Notes: generated by a model from the letters alone, not told the origin. A stretch of DNA of 6,019 nucleotides from Bacteroidota bacterium (GCA_023388015.1 JAEWHB010000163.1:1-6019); one strand, 5' to 3'; shown: positions 1 to 6,019, counted from the first letter of the stretch. Program-made: numbers and translations.

Positions 1-173
1 TCATCGACAATAGAGCAGAGCGCTCCCGACTTTATGGCTTGAGCAGCAAATTCATTTCCATTGAAATTTTCTCCTTTCAAAGCGAAGAAAATCGATTTCA
101 TTTCAATGTTCCGAGTGTCTGTAGAAACGCTCTGAGAGCGTAAAAACAGCGAATAAAGTTTTTCGATATTCAT
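1..173 (-). CDS. murF: MurF, UDP-N-acetylmuramoyl-tripeptide--D-alanyl-D-alanine ligase (N-terminal part, runs off the window)
   Basis: This is the 5' end of a gene cut by the left edge: 57 complete codons from an ATG whose complement is at 171-173. The protein starts MNIEKLYSLFLRSQSVSTDT and continues with an STDTR...FFALKGENFNGN-type segment (about residues 17-40) and an FAAQAIKSGA segment (42-51). These are typical of the N-terminal, UDP-substrate-binding domain of MurF. The ATP-binding and C-terminal domains lie outside the window. MurF is a cytoplasmic ATP-dependent ligase that adds D-Ala-D-Ala to the UDP-MurNAc-tripeptide, the last cytoplasmic step in building the peptidoglycan pentapeptide. 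The ATG is supported because the family resemblance begins at the first residues. No Shine-Dalgarno sequence precedes it, as is usual in Bacteroidota. The gene lies 71 bp downstream of gldJ on the same strand, an order known in Flavobacterium. A strong terminator in the gap suggests that it is at least partly uncoupled from gldJ. MurE shares some N-terminal features, but the FFALKGxNFNGN wording and the gldJ neighbourhood favour MurF. Confidence 0.92.
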   Translation of the reverse strand, partial: MNIEKLYSLFLRSQSVSTDTRNIEMKSIFFALKGENFNGNEFAAQAIKSGALCSIVD

Positions 174-185
174 AGGAGTAAATGT

Positions 186-221
186 AAAAAAAATCCCAAT
201 TCGATGACTCGGATTGGGATT
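186..221 (-). terminator. Intrinsic (rho-independent) terminator of gldJ
   Basis: On the minus strand, 23 nt after the gldJ stop codon, a hairpin is formed by arms at 209-221 and 192-204. It has 13 pairs, of which 12 are Watson-Crick and one is a G-U wobble, closed by a 4-nt loop (205-208). The outer nine pairs are a perfect AATCCCAAT/ATTGGGATT match. In minus-strand reading the hairpin runs directly into eight consecutive T (193-186, the first two still in the stem). The plus-strand side has only a short T-run several bases away, so termination is mainly in the gldJ direction. The U-tract ends 12 nt before the murF ATG. Confidence 0.82.
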
Positions 222-230
222 GGATTTTCA

Positions 231-238
231 CAAATATA
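231..238 (-). promoter_or_regulatory. Possible -7 box for murF (TATATTTG)
   Basis: Minus-strand octamer TATATTTG matches the Bacteroidota/Flavobacterium -7 consensus TAnnTTTG. It lies just after the gldJ stop codon and upstream of the terminator hairpin. Transcription starting about 4-7 bases downstream (near 224-227) would give murF a leader of roughly 50 nt that begins almost directly with the hairpin. No TTG (-33) element is present at the usual 17-23 nt upstream, so this is only half of a promoter and may be chance in AT-rich DNA. Confidence 0.27.
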
Positions 239-244
239 ATGGAA

Positions 245-1990
245 TTATTTTGTTCCTGATTTAGATCTCTTGGATTCATGAGACCCTTGATAATCCTGGG
301 CAACACGGAATCCGATCCAGCTTTTAGCTTCTGCTTGGTGAAGGAATCTTCTTTGTCCCGGATCCAACCAGTAGATAGGATCTCTCCATGAACCTCCTTT
401 TACAACCCGAACTTCATCGCTGATGTTACTGGTTCTTTGAGCATCGTCTTTCTCCAAGATGATTCTTCCTTTTTCATCAACATAAAACTTACGTTGTGGT
501 GCGTTGTACATTTCGCCTGTAGAACTAGCTGAAGACCCGCTGCCCATCAAGGCAAGAAGTGATGAATCACCTGATGCAGAATCTGCTGAAGGTACCTCAA
601 TGATGTTTCCTAAAGAATCCATAGTGGTAGTGGCAAAGCCTTCATCAAAATAGTCATCTTCAACACGTGGATTCAATGAAGACATACGGTCACCATCTCG
701 ATAGTTAATGTTGTCTTCTTCAATTTCTTTTTTGTATTTACCAGGCAATGATTTATAAGTTAATTTACCATTGTTCAGTGTATCATATTCAACATCGTCT
801 TCAAACTTCATAAATCCACCGTTTTCATTGTTGATTACCGTTTCGTAAACATTTCCACGGAAATAGTTAAAATCACTTGCTTCATCATCAATGATTGGGC
901 GGTAAACGTCTGCAGTCCATTCGGCAACGTTTCCATACATTCCGTAAACTCCGAATTCGTTTGACTGGAATTTTTTAACATCACTTGTTATGGCTGAACC
1001 ATCGTTACCAAATCCTCCAGGGCCAGAATAATCACCACGACCCACTTTGAAGTTGGCCATATACTGACCTCTTGCGCGGCCTTTCTCTCCTCTCAATTCA
1101 TTTTGTACAACAGTTTTACCTTGGTATGCATTGTATTCTCTGTCAGCCGGTAAAGCCAAAGCTGCATATTCCCATTCTGCTTCTGTTGGTAAGCGGAAAG
1201 GAGCAACGTCCAGCGCGGTTGTAGATCTATTTGCTTTATGAATGCGTTGATTGGTAGTTCTGATATTATTTTGTTTGGCTAATCTGGTGGTGTCGATAGC
1301 GTCTGATACGTTACTGTCACTGTTTTTGTAAGATTCAGCATCAAAATATTTAGAACCGTAGTTGTATTCTTCATTAGAGTAATAATCCTTGCTCAAAATA
1401 CCTTTGTCCATCAAAGCTTTTTCGTTGGCTCTGTCTGTTAACCAATCACAATAATTACTTGCTTGTAGCCAGGTAACCCCAACGACCGGATAATATTGGA
1501 ATTCGGTTGAGAAAAGATAAGTTTCATTGTCAAAATCATTTCTTGACAATTTATTGTTAAATACTTCCGGATCTGGAAGAGATCCTTCATAAATATGTTT
1601 GTATTGTTCTTCTTCAGGTGGAAATACAACTTTTAACCATGTAAGGTACTCACGGTATTGGTAGTTGGTTATTTCTGTTTCACCAATAAAAAATGAACGT
1701 ACCTGCATACGTTTTGGAGTGTTATTCCAATCATGCATTACATCATCTTTTACTAATCCCATGGTAAATGAACCACCCTCAATAAATACCATCCCAGGCC
1801 AAGCCTTAACTTTTGGTTTTTTCTTCCCACCAAAAAACCAACCTTTTTGATCATTGGGCTTCCAACCGGTCGTGCTCGTGAACTTTTTGGTTCCGCCACC
1901 TTTCTTTCTACCGCCACCATGGCCGGTACAGCTGGTTACCGTAAGCGAAATTGCTACTAAAAGAATTGCTAAAATTCTACCCTTGTTCAT
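245..1990 (-). CDS. gldJ: GldJ, gliding motility / type IX secretion outer-membrane lipoprotein with FGE-sulfatase (SUMF1-like) fold
   Basis: A complete 581-residue lipoprotein. Residues 1-20 are a lipoprotein signal peptide (MNKGR, then a hydrophobic core) ending in the lipobox V-T-S-C, with C21 as the lipidated residue. Residues 22-65 are a Gly/Lys/Arg-rich basic linker. The FGE-sulfatase fold spans about 66-565. It opens with MVFIEGGSFTMG (67-78) and contains RLPTEAEWEYAA (266-277), GVYGMYGNVAEW (347-358), VRVVKGGSW (527-535) and WIGFRVAQ (558-565). A long, mostly acidic segment (about 364-500) separates the last two blocks. It includes IDDEASDFNYFRGN, wording I associate with GldJ. The FGE catalytic cysteines are absent, so the role is structural. 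In Flavobacterium johnsoniae, GldJ is needed for gliding and for T9SS function, and stabilises GldK. The short basic tail (566-581) corresponds to the part reported to matter for gliding more than for secretion. GldK is a paralogue with the same fold, but the acidic segment and the murF/porU neighbours support GldJ. porU diverges from it across 158 bp. A strong terminator follows it. Confidence 0.94.
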   Translation of the reverse strand: MNKGRILAILLVAISLTVTSCTGHGGGRKKGGGTKKFTSTTGWKPNDQKGWFFGGKKKPKVKAWPGMVFIEGGSFTMGLVKDDVMHDWNNTPKRMQVRSFFIGETEITNYQYREYLTWLKVVFPPEEEQYKHIYEGSLPDPEVFNNKLSRNDFDNETYLFSTEFQYYPVVGVTWLQASNYCDWLTDRANEKALMDKGILSKDYYSNEEYNYGSKYFDAESYKNSDSNVSDAIDTTRLAKQNNIRTTNQRIHKANRSTTALDVAPFRLPTEAEWEYAALALPADREYNAYQGKTVVQNELRGEKGRARGQYMANFKVGRGDYSGPGGFGNDGSAITSDVKKFQSNEFGVYGMYGNVAEWTADVYRPIIDDEASDFNYFRGNVYETVINNENGGFMKFEDDVEYDTLNNGKLTYKSLPGKYKKEIEEDNINYRDGDRMSSLNPRVEDDYFDEGFATTTMDSLGNIIEVPSADSASGDSSLLALMGSGSSASSTGEMYNAPQRKFYVDEKGRIILEKDDAQRTSNISDEVRVVKGGSWRDPIYWLDPGQRRFLHQAEAKSWIGFRVAQDYQGSHESKRSKSGTK

Positions 1991-2001
1991 ATTTAAATAT
2001 G
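1988..2001. repeat. 14-bp perfect palindrome covering the gldJ start codon
   Basis: CATATTTAAATATG is its own reverse complement, and the minus-strand gldJ ATG is its last three bases. As DNA it could be an operator half-site pair. As RNA it could form only a weak five-pair stem with a UUAA loop that includes the AUG. The AT-only core makes chance occurrence plausible, so no function is assigned. Confidence 0.4.
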
Positions 2002-2016
2002 TGTTATTTCAACTAA

Positions 2017-2062
2017 TTTTTCGAAAAACGATTTGCAAAGAAAACAAATTCTAACGAATTCG
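2017..2062. repeat. Two further perfect palindromes in the gldJ-porU divergent intergenic region
   Basis: TTTTTCGAAAAA (2017-2028, 12 bp) and CGAATTCG (2055-2062, 8 bp) are each perfect palindromes. The second falls between the two halves-worth of the candidate gldJ promoter and the first lies just downstream of its expected start. Such sites could bind a dimeric regulator, but no recognised operator sequence is matched. Confidence 0.35.
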
Positions 2063-2066
2063 CCAA
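2036..2066 (-). promoter_or_regulatory. Weak candidate promoter for gldJ
   Basis: Reading the minus strand, a TTG (2066-2064) is followed after 20 nt by TTTCTTTG (2043-2036). Spacing fits the Bacteroidota -33/-7 arrangement (TTG, about 17-23 nt, TAnnTTTG), but the first half of the -7 box has TT in place of TA. Transcription would start near 2028-2031, giving a gldJ leader of about 40 nt. A second box-like string, TAGAATTTG (2053-2045), has one extra spacer base and no suitably placed TTG. Both are tentative. Confidence 0.25.
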
Positions 2067-2119
2067 CATAACTCTGCCTATCTTTAACGACTTAAATCTT
2101 TTTTTATTGTGAGATAGAA

Positions 2120-2127
2120 TATATTTG
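2120..2127 (+). promoter_or_regulatory. Probable -7 box for porU (TATATTTG)
   Basis: TATATTTG matches the Bacteroidota -7 consensus TAnnTTTG exactly and lies 21 nt before the porU ATG. Transcription would start around 2131-2134, giving a leader of only about 15-18 nt. No clean TTG is found at the -33 position. Instead there is a seven-base T-run (2099-2105) slightly downstream of where it would be. The box overlaps the TTG codon (2125-2127) that could be mistaken for an upstream start. Confidence 0.45.
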
Positions 2128-2148
2128 CCGAAATATCGTTTAGACATC

Positions 2149-5100
2149 ATGAAAAAATATTTTCTTTTTCTTTTGTTTCTCTCTGTACTGAATCTTTCTG
2201 CTCAAACGGTCGTTATCGATTGGCAAGGGGTAAAGGAATATTCCAAAGGACCTGATTACAATTCAAAATTGCCTTTTTATTCCAATTCTGGTTATAGTGT
2301 GCGTAATAATGTGCCGCAGTTTTCTTACAAGGAACGTGCAACTGGTGTTAGGCAAATAGCAATTGGAAATGTACAATATGCCAATGTCCCGGCATCTGAA
2401 CGGGGAAATTTGAACCTGTCAGATATCCCAAACCAATTGGAATATTCGGCAAATGTCAGCAATGGTTTGGACGGTTATTATCTTTCTGTAACAATGATTC
2501 CTTTTGTGAAAGAAAATAATCAGATCAAGAAAGTCGTGTCATTTCAGATTGTCAATGATCAATCCGCAAACCGTTTTTTGGGTACGGATGAAACAATTGA
2601 TCCGGCAACCACCAGTGCTTTAAAGTCTGGGAATTGGTATAAAATCCGCGTAAAAAAGTCGGGCGTATTCCGTTTAGATAAGGCATTTTTTGATCAAAAT
2701 AATATTCCTACAAATTTTGATCCTCGGACTTTGAAAATTTATGGAAATGGAGGGAAAATGCTAAATGAAAATCCGGGGGCGTTGCGTTATGGTGCTCTTC
2801 AGGAAAATGCAATTGAGTTTATAGGCGAGCAAGATGGAAGTTTTGATAATGGAGATTTGGTTTTGTTTTATGCCCAAGGTCCGCATGAATGGAATCGTTT
2901 GGATAATTCAACGCTTCAAAGCATTCGGCATAGATTTAATCAATATTCAGATTATGCTTATTACTTTATAACATTTGGCGGTACACCCGGAAAAAGAGTT
3001 CAGAATAGTAATATAGATGGAACTCCCTCTCAAGTGTTTTCTCAATACGATGAATATCAATTTTATGAGAAAGATTCACTCAGCATGAATCAGGTTGGTA
3101 AACAATGGGTGGGCGAGTCCTTTACGGTAGAATCAAGCCAATCTTTCACTTTGACCGGTGGTGGACAGGCTGCCGGAGAAGTTTATGCTTTTTACCAGTT
3201 GATAGGTAAAAATGCAAATACCGTTAATTTTAACGTATCGGTAAACGGTTCTGAAGTTGGGAACGAAACTTTCGGCACAGGTGATTTCGTGGTACGCAAT
3301 AATGGAAATACTGCAAAACTTATTAATACAAATGGAAATACTTTTAACTTTAATATAAACGTAAGTGATGTTACCAATCCAAGTGCTTTTGTGTTTTTGG
3401 ATTATTTAGAGATTCGCTACAGAGCCAATCTGAGTTTTAATGGGTCACAAATGCATTTCCGAAGACTGGAAAATCTGAATGACGGAAATGTTTATGGTTT
3501 CGCGGTTTCAGGTGCTCAGAAAATTTGGAATATTTCTGATATTACAAACGCGATGAACCTAACCAATTCAGGTGGCGTTTATAAATACAGATCAAATAGT
3601 CCACATTTCAAAAATGAATTCATTGCATTTACAGAATCCGCAGCACTTACAGAAATTGAATATGTAGGAACGGTTCCCAATCAAAATTTGCGTTCTTATA
3701 CAGATGTAGAATATGCCATAATCACACATCCCAACTATTTGAGTGAGGCATCGCGTTTGGCTAATTTTAGGATTATAAATGATGGTGTAAAAGCAATAGT
3801 TGTTACTACCGATCAGGTTTACAATGATTTCGGCTCTGGCTCGCCAGATGCATCGGCCATTAGAGACTTTTTAAAACATCTTAGAGATTCCGGAAATCCT
3901 TTAAAATATGCACTGATGTTTGGCGGTGCATCTTACGACTATAAAGACAGAATCGAAAACAATACTAATTTTGTGCCTGCCTATATAAGTTTCAGATCTG
4001 CTAACTTGGATGATTCCTATGTGACAGATGATTTCTATACCATGTTGGATGATTCTGACGAAATTATTTCAGTTATTTCGCAACCAGCTGAATTTGTTAC
4101 AGCAAAATCCTATCAGATGGATATTGCTATAGGAAGATTACCCGCACATGATTTGAATGAAGCCAAAATCATGGTGGATAAGACCTTGGCTTATTATGAA
4201 AAATTACCCGGACAAGGAAGTTCTTTCGGAGAATGGAAAACCAGATTTTTACTTGTTGTAGATGATGATAATGGTACAGTTCCATTTCATCAAATGGTTG
4301 AAGAATCCTCTGCCACATTCATTGAAGAAACTGTAGACTATGCCACATTAAGAAAGGGTTATATGGATGCTTTTGTACAGGAGACGACATCTGCGGGAGC
4401 TCGCTATCCGCAAGTAAACCAAGTCATTGCCAATGCATTCAATCTGGGGAGCGCCCTTATTGTGTATTTTGGACATGGTGGTCCACGAAGCTGGTCACAA
4501 GAACGTGTGGTCACTTACGAAGAGATTAATAATTTTTCTAACTTTTCCGGTCTGTATTCCAGATTGCCGGTTGTGATGACCATTACGTGTGAATTTACCG
4601 TTTGGGACTTACCGTATTTACCATCTGCGGGTGTGAGTATGTTCAAAGTTCCGCAGGGAGGAGCAGTAGCGATGATTACTACAAGCCGTCCTGTAGGAGT
4701 TTTCTTTGGGGGTGAATTGAATGAAACACTTGTGAAAGAGCTTTTGGAGGTTGAAGGCGTTAAATACCAATCCATTGGAAGGGCTTTAACCGCTGCGAAA
4801 ATTCAAGATAATTCCTCGTACAATTTAAGTGTTAACCTTTTGGGAGATCCAATGCTTAGCATTACAAGACCACCAAGGGAAATCAGAATTACCAAAATAA
4901 ACGGTGAAGATGCAGATACTTTTGATGGAGTACTTCGTGCGATGGATTTTGTGGAAATAGAGGGTGAAGTTTTAGATGCAAATGGAACCATGAGAGATAA
5001 TTCTTTCAATGGAAAAGTAAATGGCGTTTTGTTTGACAAAGCAGTTAATAAATCTACGCTTAATAACGATGGCGGATTGGGCGTTATGAATTATCAGGAA

Positions 5101-6015
5101 CAAATAAATTCAATTTTTAAAGGAGGTACAAATGTGAATTATGGCCATTTTAAATTCCAATTCTATATTCCAAAGGATATCAACTACGAAATAGGTGAAG
5201 GAAAATTTACAGTGTACGCACATAACAATGTAATTGATGCAGTTACTACAAAAAATATAAAAGTAGGTGATCAAAATCCTGATGGACTAAACGATGACAA
5301 AGGTCCAACCATTGGTTTATACATGAACAACCTGAATTTTGTGGACGGTGGTATTACTAATCGCAATCCCTATTTACTTGCATGTTTGGTGGACGATACA
5401 GGAATTAATACCAGTGGGATTGCAATAGGCCACGATATCACTGGGGTTTTGGACAATAATGTAGAAGGAACCTATGTGCTGAATGAATATTATGAAGGAG
5501 GAGACAATAACCCTTGTACAAATCCTCAAGTATTGGATTATCAGAAAGGTCAAGTGATGTACCGACTGAATAATCTGGAATTGGGCAGCCATCAAATTGT
5601 ATTTAAAGCATGGGATATTAACAATAATTCATCCGAACAAACGTTAGATTTCGTAGTGATGGAAGAAGGTTCGGACCACATTCACATTGAAAAACTTTTG
5701 AACTGGCCCAATCCTTTTACCAATCAGACTTATTTCCATTTCGAACACAATTGTGATACAGAACTGGAAGTAATGGTGCAGATTTTCACGATTTCAGGGA
5801 AGCTTGTAAAAACCATTCGCCAGACCGTTTCGGCAGAGCCATGGCGAGAAGGTTACCGTACCGGACGTTTTGCAATTCCTTGGGACGGGCTTGATGATTT
5901 TGGTGATAAAATTGGAAAAGGTGTGTATATTTACCGCGTCACAGCGAGGGGGGTTAATCCGGACACATGTAAAGGTTCGGCCACAGCAATAGAAAAATTA
6001 GTGATATTAAAATAA
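2149..6015 (+). CDS. porU: PorU, type IX secretion system C25-family sortase (gingipain-like cysteine peptidase)
   Basis: A complete 1288-residue secreted protein. The frame is open from a TTG at 2125, but the ATG at 2149 is chosen. It gives a compact signal peptide (MKKYFLFLLFLSVLNLSA, likely cut before Q19), and the TTG sits inside a probable promoter box. Residues 19 to about 520 are beta-rich and match the PorU N-terminal region. The gingipain-like C25 domain spans about 522-905. It contains LMFGGASYDYKDR (from 589), VTDDFY (625-630), DIAIGRLPA (658-666), FGHGG with catalytic His776, and MTITCE with catalytic Cys814, and closes with LLGDPML around 897-903. Beta domains follow (about 906-1180). 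The last segment, NWPNPF (1185-1190) to the end, resembles a T9SS type A C-terminal domain. PorU acts at the cell surface, cutting the C-terminal signal from T9SS cargo and, in Porphyromonas, linking the cargo to A-LPS. It is held by PorV. Length is in the range of known PorU proteins, and divergence from gldJ matches Flavobacterium gene order. Another C25 peptidase is the alternative, but the context makes PorU much likelier. Confidence 0.94.
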   Translation: MKKYFLFLLFLSVLNLSAQTVVIDWQGVKEYSKGPDYNSKLPFYSNSGYSVRNNVPQFSYKERATGVRQIAIGNVQYANVPASERGNLNLSDIPNQLEYSANVSNGLDGYYLSVTMIPFVKENNQIKKVVSFQIVNDQSANRFLGTDETIDPATTSALKSGNWYKIRVKKSGVFRLDKAFFDQNNIPTNFDPRTLKIYGNGGKMLNENPGALRYGALQENAIEFIGEQDGSFDNGDLVLFYAQGPHEWNRLDNSTLQSIRHRFNQYSDYAYYFITFGGTPGKRVQNSNIDGTPSQVFSQYDEYQFYEKDSLSMNQVGKQWVGESFTVESSQSFTLTGGGQAAGEVYAFYQLIGKNANTVNFNVSVNGSEVGNETFGTGDFVVRNNGNTAKLINTNGNTFNFNINVSDVTNPSAFVFLDYLEIRYRANLSFNGSQMHFRRLENLNDGNVYGFAVSGAQKIWNISDITNAMNLTNSGGVYKYRSNSPHFKNEFIAFTESAALTEIEYVGTVPNQNLRSYTDVEYAIITHPNYLSEASRLANFRIINDGVKAIVVTTDQVYNDFGSGSPDASAIRDFLKHLRDSGNPLKYALMFGGASYDYKDRIENNTNFVPAYISFRSANLDDSYVTDDFYTMLDDSDEIISVISQPAEFVTAKSYQMDIAIGRLPAHDLNEAKIMVDKTLAYYEKLPGQGSSFGEWKTRFLLVVDDDNGTVPFHQMVEESSATFIEETVDYATLRKGYMDAFVQETTSAGARYPQVNQVIANAFNLGSALIVYFGHGGPRSWSQERVVTYEEINNFSNFSGLYSRLPVVMTITCEFTVWDLPYLPSAGVSMFKVPQGGAVAMITTSRPVGVFFGGELNETLVKELLEVEGVKYQSIGRALTAAKIQDNSSYNLSVNLLGDPMLSITRPPREIRITKINGEDADTFDGVLRAMDFVEIEGEVLDANGTMRDNSFNGKVNGVLFDKAVNKSTLNNDGGLGVMNYQEQINSIFKGGTNVNYGHFKFQFYIPKDINYEIGEGKFTVYAHNNVIDAVTTKNIKVGDQNPDGLNDDKGPTIGLYMNNLNFVDGGITNRNPYLLACLVDDTGINTSGIAIGHDITGVLDNNVEGTYVLNEYYEGGDNNPCTNPQVLDYQKGQVMYRLNNLELGSHQIVFKAWDINNNSSEQTLDFVVMEEGSDHIHIEKLLNWPNPFTNQTYFHFEHNCDTELEVMVQIFTISGKLVKTIRQTVSAEPWREGYRTGRFAIPWDGLDDFGDKIGKGVYIYRVTARGVNPDTCKGSATAIEKLVILK

Positions 6016-6019
6016 ATTA

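Noticed and set aside
103..306. Minus-strand open frame of 67 codons overlapping the murF start and the gldJ end
   Set aside because: It overlaps two well-supported genes in another frame, crosses the terminator hairpin, and its product resembles no family I recognise.
1665..2054. Two plus-strand open frames (1665-1850 and 1854-2054) antisense to the gldJ 5' end
   Set aside because: The proline-rich product of the second is the antisense reading of the Gly/Lys codons of the GldJ linker. Neither has a convincing start context or family resemblance.
2083..2105. Hairpin-like TTTAA/TTAAA followed by a T-rich run, considered as a plus-strand terminator
   Set aside because: The stem has only five A-T pairs, and no plus-strand gene lies upstream that would need terminating. 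The T-run more likely belongs to the porU promoter region.
2125..2148. Eight-codon upstream extension of porU from a TTG codon
   Set aside because: The TTG is part of a probable -7 promoter box and the extension would spoil a clean signal peptide.
3192..5595. Minus-strand open frames of 61-86 codons inside porU
   Set aside because: All are antisense to well-supported PorU coding sequence, are short, and show no domain or signal features.
1..6019. CRISPR arrays, tRNA or rRNA genes, insertion sequences, attachment sites
   Set aside because: No spaced repeats, cloverleaf-like sequence, transposase or terminal inverted repeats were seen. Almost all of the window is accounted for by three genes and two short intergenic gaps.

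Overview
The window reads as a gliding-motility and type IX secretion (T9SS) locus from an AT-rich member of the Bacteroidota, most likely a Flavobacteriia or Flavobacteriales relative. The support is a GldJ-family lipoprotein, a PorU-type C25 peptidase with a T9SS-style C-terminal domain, MurF next to gldJ, no clear Shine-Dalgarno sequences, and -7 boxes of the Bacteroidota form TAnnTTTG. The species cannot be named from this sequence.

Layout: on the minus strand, the first 57 codons of murF (cell-wall precursor ligase) run off the left edge. A 71-bp gap follows. It holds a strong intrinsic terminator for gldJ and a possible murF -7 box. gldJ (complement of 245-1990) is complete and encodes an outer-membrane lipoprotein built on a formylglycine-generating-enzyme (FGE/SUMF1) fold that lacks the catalytic cysteines. 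A 158-bp divergent intergenic region (1991-2148) separates it from porU on the plus strand. That region carries a good porU -7 box, a weaker gldJ promoter candidate and three perfect palindromes. porU (2149-6015) is complete at 1288 residues: signal peptide, beta-rich N-terminal part, gingipain-like C25 domain with a His-Cys pair, further beta domains and a C-terminal T9SS-like domain. The window ends 4 bases after its stop.

How they work together: GldJ belongs to the motility and secretion apparatus at the periplasmic side of the outer membrane. PorU is the cell-surface sortase that removes the C-terminal signal from T9SS cargo. In related genomes porV, which anchors PorU, usually follows porU, but it would lie outside this window. 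murF is a housekeeping neighbour.

I do not see a new system. The more unusual points are a terminator only 12 nt ahead of the murF start codon, a porU start that should be the internal ATG because the upstream TTG lies inside a promoter box, a palindrome covering the gldJ start codon, and a five-cysteine pattern in PorU that suggests one catalytic cysteine plus two disulfide pairs.
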